Part shown: piece by piece, positions 33,131 to 43,500 of the stretch
Layout of the letters: each line of letters starts with the position of its first letter
How positions within the stretch are numbered: the stretch's first letter is position 1
Translations under genes and position numbers: made by a program
Source of the DNA: Hemerocallis citrina
Lineage: Eukaryota; Streptophyta; Magnoliopsida; Asparagales; Asphodelaceae
Direction of reading: 5' to 3'
DNA: 64,000 bases
Assembly: GCA_017893485.1 (NCBI GenBank)
Contig: JACEHZ010000592.1
Span: 496,001-560,000, forward strand
The notes under the pieces: model-generated
Told to the model about the DNA's origin: nothing
What the model saw: the letters and a program-made list of their open reading frames with translations, nothing else
Databases searched by the model: none

Positions 33131-33735
33131 TTTTACCAAAGTATTTACCAAACTGATCCACTTTTGAAAGTATTTATCAAAATGACTCACTCGCTATCAG
33201 ATAGCGAGTTTGGTAAAAATACCCTCATTTTTTTGAGATAGCGAGTGTAGACTTAGGTGTTTGGAGAAAAAACTTGAAGAAAAAATATCAAAGTAAGACT
33301 CGATGTCTCAAATAGTGATGATATTTTTACCAAACTCGCTGCCTCAAACAGCGAAACAGCGAGTTTAGTGAAAATACCCTCGATGTTTGAGATAGCGAAT
33401 GTAGGTTTATGTGTTTCTCCACAACTTGGAGAAAAAACTTGAAGAAAAAAAATATCAAAGTAAGACTCGCTTTCTCAAACAGCGAGCGTAGTTGTAGATC
33501 AATTTAACAGAAAAATTTAATGTCAGACTCGTAATCTCAAACAGCGAGCATAGTTAATTTGATATTTTTTCTTCAAGTTTTTTCTCCAAATATCTAAGCC
33601 TACATTCGCTATCTCAAAAAGCGATGATATTTTAACCAAAATCGCTAGCGAGTGGGTCATTCTGGTAAATACTTTCAAAAGTAGGTTACTTTGATAAATA
33701 CTTTCATAAAAGTGGGTCATTTTAGAAAAACAATT
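33131..33735. mobile_element. foldback MITE with TCGCT...AGCGA hairpin array
   Basis: The ends are imperfect inverted repeats: left GAAAGTATTTATCAAAATGA then CTCACTCGCTATC, right the complement of GAAAGTATTTACCAGAATGA then CCCACTCGCTAGC. The interior holds at least seven hairpin units such as CTCGCTATCAGATAGCGAG (33190-33208), CTCGCTGCCTCAAACAGCG and CTCGCTTTCTCAAACAGCGA, and a longer repeat GGAGAAAAAACTTGAAGAAA present three times in both orientations. No protein is encoded. The family is not recognised. Confidence 0.7.
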
Positions 33736-34314
33736 CCACTTAAGATGACGCATTAAACTACAACTAGTATAATGTACATGCAATGCACGTCTAAAATAGT
33801 AAAGTCATCAAATTTAATGAATATATATCGAATAAGAAAAAAATAGTTTATATTTGAATATTTTGATTTGGGCTATACGTGCGGTGTACGTTTATATTTG
33901 TTGGATATATAGTTGGGACGTATATTATATGTGTTTATATAGTTACAAAGTTAGGATTTGTTCATTACAATTCCCAACTCTCCCATTAAAATAGTAGAGA
34001 TCTAATCACTTTTGTGCCAAATCTCTTCATCATAAAACAATACTAATATACTATCAACCAATAAGAGCTTCATCTCCATTAAGAAATGGAGTCTCACCCT
34101 TCAATACATAAATTAACCAGTCAAATAATCATTAATGTAACAATAATGATACCTCCGCAATATTTTCTACGATCTTCTTTTTTACGATTTTATGTGGCAC
34201 ACTATTATTGAAGGTTATTGTAGAGTAGGTTGTAGAAAGATTCAATAGTGTTGTGCCACCCAAGATTGCAAAAAAAAAAAAGTTGTAGAAAAGGATGTGG
34301 GTGTAACATTACTC
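33736..34314. other. intergenic, nothing recognised
   Basis: AT-rich sequence without a credible ORF, terminal repeat or RNA gene. Confidence 0.6.
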
Positions 34315-34334
34315 TTAGGGACTATTTGGTTCAA

Positions 34335-34371
34335 AGGAGGGGAGGGGAGGGGAGGGGAGGGAAAGGGAGTG
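34335..34371 (+). repeat. GGGGA repeat, G-quadruplex-like
   Basis: Five GGAGGGG-type units in a row, able to form a G-quadruplex on the plus strand. Confidence 0.7.
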
Positions 34372-35046
34372 GATGGATTTTAATCAGGACTCTGTTTGGT
34401 TCAAAGGATGTGAGGGGAGAAAAAATAATTATCTTCTTGTTTGGTTCATAAGGGGAGGAAAGGGATTTTATAATAAAATTACTTTTATACCCTTTTACAT
34501 TTTATAACAAAACTCAACCACAAAAAAACATCAAGTGTCTCTAATATTTGAAAAATCTAAGTTTGCTAATATTGCCTCTATATGTTGATTTGTTCTGCTA
34601 ATATTGCCTCTATCTGTTGTTTTGAAGATAGCGTCTGAGTTCTGAAATTTATCTTCATCTACGATTAGTAAACTAATTGTGGTAAGTTGTTAGTTCTATA
34701 AAAAGCACTTCAGCTGCTGATCTTTCTGTGAATCCCGTAGAGCCTGAATAGCCAATCGAAATTGCTACTATTGAAACTGGATTAGATGCAGTATCACCAG
34801 TTGGAGCTCTAGTGCAGCTGCAGATGCAAGTGCCTCCTTATTCCTGTCTTCTTCTTGCTCTCAGTAGCTGCATTAAACCATGACTGAAACAAAAAATTAC
34901 CTTTAATATCACAACATTAGTACTAAAAGTAGTAGTAAATACTTTAGAGTTTTTCTATAACCGAAGACACCAGACAACATTGACTACTAATATCCAAGTG
35001 TGTGCATGATAGGATCTAGTATGATAAAAACACCATGAGGAGAAGA

Positions 35047-35168
35047 CTTCCTCAATGGTGTTAGGGGTGGGAGAATGTGCAACTTATCCATAAAGAACTT
35101 CCATACATCAATAGCCAAAGGGCAGGAGAAGAAGATATGATAATTGGACTCAAGTGAACATGCACAGG
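35047..35168 (-). pseudogene. LINE RT zinc-finger (zf-RVT) fragment inside the element
   Basis: The minus frame reads SCACSLESNYHIFFSCPLAI then DVWKFFMDKLHILP, the zf-RVT motif of plant L1-type ORF2. It is about 40 codons, unlinked to other LINE sequence and wholly inside the TTA-flanked element, so it was probably captured by it. The word ACTCAAGTGAACATGCACAG recurs at about 35146 and 35206, a small local duplication. Confidence 0.6.
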
Positions 35169-35489
35169 ATGTATAACTGTTAGTACTAATGACTGTTAGT
35201 ACTAACTCAAGTGAACATGCACAGGATGAGGAGGGGGAGAAAGAGAGAGCTCGAGTGGGAGAGAGACAGTCGTGAGAGAGGACCTGTTTTTCATTTTAGA
35301 GATTTAGATCTAAAAGGGCAATTCAGTCCAATCATTTAAAAAAATTAGACCTACTTTCTCTTCCCTCCAAATCCCCCCAACATTGGAGGGGAGCCAAAAT
35401 TGGCTCAGGAGGGATTTTGCACCCCTCCATTCCCCTCCCCTCCTCTCCTAAAAAATGAACCAAACAAGAAAAGTTTTAAAAAAATTCTT

Positions 35490-35540
35490 CCCCTCCCCCC
35501 CCCCCACCCCCCCACCCCTCCCCCCCCCCCCCCCCCCCTT
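35490..35540 (+). repeat. poly-C tract
   Basis: A run of about 65 bases, almost all C with a few A and T, forming the inner end of the right terminal repeat. It complements the G-rich left end. Confidence 0.9.
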
Positions 35541-35806
35541 CCCCTCCAACCAAACAGGCCCTTAAATTAAAGGGTTTTCCCCACACGAATCATTGACAAA
35601 ATTTTAAATTCTGGATACTTCACTCACAAATTGTGATTTTCATATAAGTCACTCATAATTTTAATTCAACACAAAAACTACTTAATCTATAATTTTTTAA
35701 TAAATTGTGAGTAATGTATATGGAATTATGATGTATATGAAATTATGAGTGATGTATATGGGTTAGGTTAAAACTGTGAATAAGTTATATGGAAATCACA
35801 GTTTGT

Positions 35807-36419
35807 GAGCATCCACAGTGGTTTGCTATATTTTCCATTTTGCCAAAAAAATGGCAAAATAGCAGCCACATCGGTTTGCTATTTTGCCATTTTTTAAGCA
35901 AAATAGCTATAGTAGCTTCTCATATTTGAGAAATTGTTTGGCGATTCTCAAAATATAGAGGACAGAACATGTTGTTCCATACCAAACTATTTTTTTTAAT
36001 ATGACCGGACGACACAACATGTATCGTCCATGATTATTTTTCCCTTATTTTTTTTAATCGGACTTGTTCTGTCCTTAAAAAAAAATTCAAAAAAAGGGAT
36101 CGGAAAAGTTGGCAAACGAGACAACATGTCCCGTTCGTAAAAGATACGTCACTATCACAATGTGTTTAAGGCACTAATCAACTTGTTAACACTAATTAAT
36201 TAATGGTTTATTATTATTTTAATCACTAATTAATTAACTAATGACTATTTAATAACTAACAATATTTAAATTTTATTAAAAATTACAAAAATACCTCCCG
36301 TCCGTCGTTCGATAATTTATTTTTTTCAAATTATAGCAAACAGATGCGCGCTCCCTCCCTATCCGTTATTTCTCAAATTTCCATTTTGCTATATTTAAGC
36401 AAAACCGTTGTGGATGCTC
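35807..36419. mobile_element. Harbinger-like MITE A
   Basis: The 613-bp element starts GAGCATCCACAGTGGTTTGC and ends with the complement of GAGCATCCACAACGGTTTTG. TAA follows (36420-36422); the left TSD is altered (TGT). It has no ORF. Interior hairpins include GGACAGAACATGTTGTTCC. Confidence 0.8.
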
Positions 36420-36422
36420 TAA

Positions 36423-36949
36423 GAGCATTTGTAGTTGTCTATACCTAAAATTTGAGTCTTTGGCATATAGCAATAAAAATTTAGGAAATGAGTTGTAGTC
36501 ATCTAAACCCAAATTTTGTCATTTCTTCGACCGACAGAATATCATTCGCCGTGAGAGCAATTTTTTTTTTCAAAAAATAATCAGATGGGAAATCATATCC
36601 CGTCCGAAAAGAAGAATTCCTGAACAAGAGTTAATGGCCCCTAATTATGAAGTATAGGCCTAAAGTATAGGATTTAAAAATCGAAAATAAGAACTTCCCA
36701 TTTCTTGGACGGGATATGGTTTTCCTTTTTGATTTTAAAAAGAAAAATTTAGAAAATCGATCGGACGGAACGGGATATCATATCCCGTCTGATCTATTTA
36801 ATAATAATAAAAATTAAATCAGATCGACGGACGATATATTATGTTCCGACTTCCAAATTTTGAATTTGCCATTTTTTTTCCCAATTTGACACATAAATGT
36901 TCACCTCGAACTCAAGTAATAAGCATTTGACTAATGACTACAAATGCTC
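36423..36949. mobile_element. Harbinger-like MITE B, abutting MITE A
   Basis: The 527-bp element starts GAGCATTTGTAGTTGTCT and ends with the complement of GAGCATTTGTAGTCATTAG, with TAA on both sides (36420-36422, 36950-36952). An internal hairpin is ACGGGATATCATATCCCGT (about 36767-36785). No coding. Confidence 0.85.
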
Positions 36950-37103
36950 TAAAGGAAGTATATAAAATTTAGATATTTGTCGGGTGGAAAAATATCCTAA
37001 ATTAAATACATTTAAAATCCTAAGTCAATAGTAACAAACCAAGAAGCAGACAATTAGCTCTGAATGACCATCTTGTACTATCCTATCTGAATGATAAAAA
37101 ATA

Positions 37104-37185
37104 GAAGCAAGTGGACAGCCCGAGTTTGGAAACTGACGCAATAAGAAGCAAGTGGACAGCCCGAGTTTGGAAACTGACGCAATAA
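37104..37185. repeat. perfect 41-bp tandem duplication upstream of the dehydrogenase
   Basis: GAAGCAAGTGGACAGCCCGA...GACGCAATAA occurs at 37104-37144 and 37145-37185 without mismatch, about 240 bp before the start codon, in the probable promoter. Confidence 0.95.
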
Positions 37186-37250
37186 ATAGTATCCTACTCA
37201 GAATTTAATTATTTTAGAGATAAGTATTAAACAGCGGTCCCCATTTGCAT

Positions 37251-37422
37251 ATTCATCCACAGTTTTTCCCTTCTGGTTCTTGGTAATCCACAGAAAGAGA
37301 GAAGATAATTCATCCACAGTTTCTTCCTTCTTGTTCTTGGTGATCCACAGAAAGAGAGAAGATATTCATCCACATTTTCTACCTTATTGTTCTTGGTGAT
37401 TCACAGAAAGAGAGAAAGAGAG
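37251..37422 (+). repeat. three-copy ~57-bp repeat in the 5' leader
   Basis: Units at 37251-37307, 37308-37363 and 37364-37422 share ATTCATCCACA, TTGTTCTTGGTGAT and CACAGAAAGAGAGA. The last unit ends directly at the ATG. This is the likely 5' UTR; the start site is not determinable from the sequence. Confidence 0.92.
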
Positions 37423-37522
37423 ATGGGAAAAGGAGGAGATGGAAGTGAGGAGGAGAACATGGCAGCTTGGCTTGTTGGTGTCAACACTCTCAAGATCCTA
37501 CCCTTCAAACTCCCACCTCTTG
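37423..37522 (+). CDS. SDH: SDH exon 1
   Basis: [20 protein letters not shown] onward, to PPL plus the first base of a Gly codon. Donor GTATAC at 37523. The next intron (37523-37901) is T-rich with no other feature. Confidence 0.93.
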
Positions 37523-40500
37523 GTATACATCTGTCTATCTCAAAACCCTCAATTCCATTGTTATGATTCTTGTTTCATTTTTCTGTGATTTTTTTTTTTT
37601 TTTTTACTTTTTTTTGTTGTAAAAGGTCGTAGCCAAACACACCCACCTCACCATATTGTTTTCATGTTGATCATTATCATGGTTGACAGTCCCTGTGTAA
37701 AGGGAAGCAGCATCTAATGAAAACCCAGATTCCAAATGTTGTTGTCTTTGTTCTGGATTTATATATTATCATTTGGGGTTTAGGGTATAACTTATTTATT
37801 GGTTCTAAGCTTGAAGGTTGTGTATATAATTTCTTTGTGCTTTTGTTCCCCACCCAGTATTTATATATCTTACTAGTAGTTCCCTTCCAATTTTCTTTTA
37901 GGGCCACATGACGTTCGTGTCCGGATGAAGGCTGTGGGCATCTGTGGCAGTGATGTTCATTACCTCAAGGTTTAAAGTCAATAGTGCTGAAGAAAATTTT
38001 GTTTTCAAATTATAGTGATCAATTTCACCTATTTATGAATTCAGATCACCAATCATGATAGGGCTGTAGTTGTGTTCATAGTCTCTGTTTCTAATATTTG
38101 CAGCAAATGAAGCTTGCACACTTTGTTGTGAAAGAACCAATGGTGATTGGGCACGAGTGCGCTGGGGTGATAGAAGAAGTGGGGAGTGAAGTGAAGTCTT
38201 TGGTTGCGGGGGACCGTGTGGCATTGGAGCCTGGGATCAGTTGCCTGCGATGCAAACTATGCAAGTGTGGGCGTTACAACCTTTGCCCCGAAATGAAGTT
38301 CTTTGCCACTCCCCCTGTTCATGGCTCTCTTGCTAATCAGGTTTGTGCAGCCTCTATCCATCTCTTATTATTTTTTGAATAAAAAACAGAAGATGGTGGC
38401 TGTCATCTATTTCACTAAAGAATACATTAAAATACCTACATTTTGTCAAGCTTTTAACTATGCCAAAATGTACAATATACCAAAAGGAAAGCTGATATTG
38501 GGAAATAAAGTTTAAATTAAATCAATATCATGGTGTGTTGTTATTTGTTAAAGTAAATTATTTTTGAATGCAATAAGGGAAGGTGAGATTCTGAAATTTT
38601 ATCTAAGACGAAGAAATAGGACACTTTAGGACCTTGATAATGCTTTCAAGTGTCCTTGATTCCTTTTGGTTCAAAAACTAAGATTGCTACTGAGAACATG
38701 GTCCTGACCTCTAAGTAAAGGATAGATAAGATTGATAATGAGTTTCTTATTGTGCAAGGATCATGATGCATCTCTGTACGAAGCTTAATTTAAGATAAGC
38801 AAGAAAAAGCTCTCCCATGTCAAACTACAAACTGAGAAAAATTTCTTGTTACTAATCGTACAGGAAAAGCCCTCCAGTGGATTTAGTTAACCTTTCTATA
38901 TGAAGGTGAACTAAGTAGACCCAGAGTAATTCGGGAAGTGAGTGTCCTTACTAGAAATATAGAGGGAAAAATTCCTGGGAACACAGGTTTATAGATTCCT
39001 TGTACAGTCGCCTCTCTTTTGCATCGAGGAAATCATATAAGGGTGGCACTTTGAGTTGGGCACCTCCCTGCATCCAAGGGTTGTCCTTTATGTAATTTGG
39101 TCCATAGGTATTTTTACGAAATATCTGTACCTCTTATTTATGGTGTACTGAGGTCTCTTATTCATAGGTGAGGGGTCTTTATGCTAAGCTGTCTGAATAA
39201 GACTCACTGAACCTCTTTTTACCTTGTTTAATGAGTTAGTGTAATTGCTTGATTGCTGTAATTGGCTACTTTTATCCTTCATTATCATTTATCTATATAT
39301 TATCATTACTTTCAAGAGAATGTTTTCAATACTTCTGCTTCCTTCGTTTATTTTCAAGCTAATTGAATCATGTCTAGAAGCAGATCCTTTTTAAATTTGA
39401 TGGGAATGAATTCCAGACAAACATCATAGAAAAAAAAGAGTGGGACTGTAGTTACAGTTTTTCTTCATTACGATTTTTTTGGTTCTTTAACGTGTCTGTG
39501 TCTGTATTGTGTTTTATGAGGGATGTTGGCGGCTTCTGCTTCCCTGGGGTTGAAGTGGACCAGGCACACCTGGCAAGGAGGAAAATGTTGAGTTTAACCA
39601 GTGAATAATGCTATCACGGACCATAATTTTTTACACTTATTACCTGGTTTATTGACATCCAATTACTCTGTTTCCATTATTGCCATGAAGTGAGGAAAAA
39701 TAGGATACTTAAAATAATTTGTTTCATTATGACATTAAAAGGTTATGGTACACAAAGGACACACGAAGTGTTGAGTATATTTTTAACTTTTAATAATTTT
39801 CTGCTCCCATTTTCTTCTCCCTTACCTCTAACGAGCTAAATGTTGTGTGGAACATATTCACTCCATCAACTACTATTGTCAAATGGGAATGTGGATTTAA
39901 TATGTTCCTTAATAAAAACAGATAATCTATTGTAGTTTGTAAAGCAAATATTTCTTCTTATGTCTGCAGGTGGTGCATCCAGCTGATTTGTGCTTCAAGC
40001 TTCCTGACAATGTGAGCTTGGAGGAAGGGGCAATGTGTGAACCCCTTAGTGTCGGTATCCATGCTTGTCGTCGTGCTATTGTGGGGCCCGAGACAAATGT
40101 CCTGATCCTGGGAGCTGGACCTATAGGATTAGTCGCAATGCTTTCTGCCCGTGCTTTTGCATCTCCAAGAATCGTGATTGTAGATGTCGATGACCACCGT
40201 CTTTCAGTTGCTAAATCTCTTGGTGCTGATGGTATTGTTAAGGTTTCTACCAATATTCAGGTTTTTCCTCATCCTTCCTTTATTGTCTGTATAAGAAATA
40301 TGCAATTTGTGTGTGCGCACACGTGTGAAAGCGCTCATGAGTGCGTACATTTGCTTGTTTAGTGAAAAATGGCTATTATATATTATTAGTCGCTAAATGT
40401 CTTGCGATGATAGATTCTGATCAAGGGAAATGCATGCAATGAAATTCCCTACAATAGTCAACACTGTTGAAAGAGTCATCACTAACTCTTCTAGAAGAAG

Positions 40501-43500
40501 CAGTATTACAATCAATAAACCCCTCGTGTTCAGTATGGGAACTACGCCTGCTGGTTGCTTTTGGAACACACCAAACCCTAGGTTAAGAGCATCCACTGTC
40601 ATTGGCTAAAAACTCAAAAATTAGAAATCGATTTAGAAATATGCCTCACAGTCGTTTGCTAAAAACCCATAATTTAGGATAGAAATGAACAGTAGCTTGC
40701 TAAACTTAGCAGCGCTTTTAGACAATTGCTAAATATAGAAGACGGACAATGTTCATCCGTTTGACGAAAGGGACGGATGAAGATATGCCGTCTAGTTAAA
40801 TAAAAATAAAAATAAAAAAAAGATGAGAGACTGATGAAGATCTTTCGTCTCTCGTCGAAAACAATTTTTTTTTATAAAAAAAATCACTGAAAACACGCCA
40901 GACAGATGAAGTTGTTCCGTCTGGTGTGTTTTTTTTATTTTTTTTTATTTTTTTTAAAAAAAATTCCAAAAAACACCCAGACGGATGATGTTCATCCGTT
41001 TGGTGTGTGTTTTTTTAATGATTTTAACAAACTTTAAAAAAAAACACACCTAGACGAATGAACATCATCCGTTTGGTGTGTTTTTTACCTTTTTTTATTT
41101 TCTTTTTGGGGTTTACCGAATACCAAAAAAAAAAAGGAAGATGATCTTTGTTGCGCCCCGATTTCCACACACTGGAAGCTCGTGACACTTACCCAGAATC
41201 TTTACTTTAATGAGTACACAACACAGGAAAACTACAGGAATTTAGAAACTTACATTACACAAGGAAACTATATCCTCTACTTGGATGCTTTCTGCAGCTC
41301 GAGTCCCCTGCTCCACGATCAGCAATCCTGCAATGAGCAAACTGTAGGCACGTCAGTTGAATTCAACTGACGTAATGCGGATGAAACCCGCAATCTCCAA
41401 AATTCTCAACAATCAATATTTGATGCAGAAGAAAAATGTAAAAGTCAAACCACAAGTGTTGGTGTATGCCATAATCTAGATTCTAATGCACAACTCATAT
41501 GCACACCATATTCTTAATCTAATACAAACTTGATTTGGAAACGTATGCATCCCATACTACATACTCCCCAAATCGAGTTCGTATTCTCCAGATTATAGGG
41601 TTCAATTCCTCGCCATGCATCCTACTCTTGTACTCCTTTTTTCTGACATTCATCCAGTGACTGGTAGAGTCTGCAGCACATGCGGTCCATTTTCGCTCCT
41701 GCAGTCGGATCATGGTCCTTCTCCACTCTGAACGGCAGTGATCATCCTGTTCGTTCAGATCATGGTCTTTCTCCACTCCGACAAGATCATGGTCCCTCTC
41801 TACTCCCGGTCAGGCCGGTGATCATCAGCTCTGTCGGAATCACGGTCCTTCTCCACTCCTGCCCTTACCAAAGTTATCATGAATATAAGGCGAATCGATA
41901 GGGTCACCCCTACTCCGCCCAGAGACTTAGAGTTACACTCTTGCTCCTTGTTCGTATTGATAACCCAAAACATAGATGGAAACTTAAGAGTCCATCTCCT
42001 AAGTTCCGACAAGATTTGTGACTTACATCTGCATCCCGTTCTTATCACTAAATTCCAGAAATGAACAGTCGAGACCACATCGCACGTGTCCCAGACGAGA
42101 CGACGTCGCACGTATCCCCTTGACAGGTGAGTAGTACACGCTCAACTAGTGTCTGTCCTTACCAATCACCCTAAATTAATTTCTTAAGTAACCAACTTAT
42201 CCGATTCTAATTGCTTCATTATCACGACTTCTATTTTCTAAGTTAATTAAACTGTGCTCCTAGTTTCCACTTTCATCCTTCAGCTAGTTTACATAACTAA
42301 TTTAACTTAATTCACTAACTAGGTTCTAAGTGAATCCAACCTAGTTGAATCTCAACAATTCTCATCTTGATTTAGTTAGGGTTCAACCTAGCCTCCAATC
42401 ATGCTAAGAGTTGACCCACACGTGCACCAAACTAGCGCACTCAATGTGCACCACACTTCACAACAAGTACGCATATAAGCATGCATTGATTATATACATA
42501 CCCATGCATAACCGTATTTCATCTAACACCGCATTCCATGCTTATTAAAATTATTTCCATACTAGGATATTGCACACATGTGTATGTACTACCTCACATC
42601 CACATAATGGTAAATACCTTAGTTTGCAACTTATTCATAGGTGGTTAATTTCCTAGAATTCTTATTGTATATGTGCATTTAGACATTTCATCAAGCACTT
42701 TACATGCCAACTTTCCTTTGCAAAATTTCCATAACAAGACCCTAATTAAATTTTGCATTCTCATATAATTGTCTTTGCGTTACAAGTTCTAGTAATGACA
42801 CTGTCTCTTTTTTAACAATTTCATCTACTACAATCTTCGTTCACTTTTTATTGCTATTTTGCTAAACATGAGTTTTAGGCATACAACACTTCTAAGCATA
42901 CATGCTTCAATCTACTAGCAATTCCCACATCAAACAACGACTAAACTACTAATGAGATTGACATACAACAAAAAATCAACTAGTTGAGGAGGACGCCTAC
43001 CATGAATTTTTTCTAATACTACAAACATGATTTCTTCCACATAACAAATACTATTTGTAATCAAGCCATTTCACACACACACATACAACAATTTCTAGTA
43101 AACCATCAATCATTAAATTCATAAATTGAACACAAAAGGAATGGAGAATACCCACTTTGATTTGGTGAAAAAGTCTTCAATCGCCTTCTCCTCCTTGCTT
43201 CCCTTGATTCTTCCTTGTCTTCTTGCTCCAATAATAGTAGTATAATAGTAGTAGTAATAAAGTAGTAGAAGTGATAGTAGTAGAAGTGGTAGTAGTAACA
43301 ACAGTAGTAGTAGTAGTCTGCAGTAGTAGTAATAGTAGTAGTAGTAGTCTGCAGTAGTAGTGATAAAGTAGTAAGCAGGTAGTAGTAGTAGTTGAAGTAG
43401 TAAGCAGGTAGTAGTAGTAGCTGAAGTAGTTGGTAGTAGTGCAGTAGCAGTAGTAGGTAGTAATAGTAGTTGTAGCAAGCAGTAGTAGTAGTGCAGTAGT

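Larger units (their letters stand above)
34318..35561. mobile_element. PIF/Harbinger-like non-autonomous element
   Basis: It starts GGGACTATTTGGTTCAAAGG and ends with the complement of GGGCCTGTTTGGTTGGAGGG, flanked by 3-bp TTA duplications (34315-34317, 35562-35564), as in Tourist/PIF elements. Both ends have expanded GGGGA/CCCCT runs. There is no transposase; the interior holds a LINE fragment. An hAT origin is less likely because the TSD is 3 bp. Confidence 0.7.
35565..36995. mobile_element. foldback element interrupted by two MITEs
   Basis: The left arm includes CTCACAAATTGTGATTTTCA and TATAAGTCACTCAT; the complement appears at 35770-35806 (AATAAGTTATATGGAAATCA then CAGTTTGTGA), where MITE A begins. 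After MITE B the outer arm seems to resume (GAAGTATATAAAATTTAG, 36956 on). The arm words match the element at 47668-48140. Outer ends are approximate. Confidence 0.45.
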
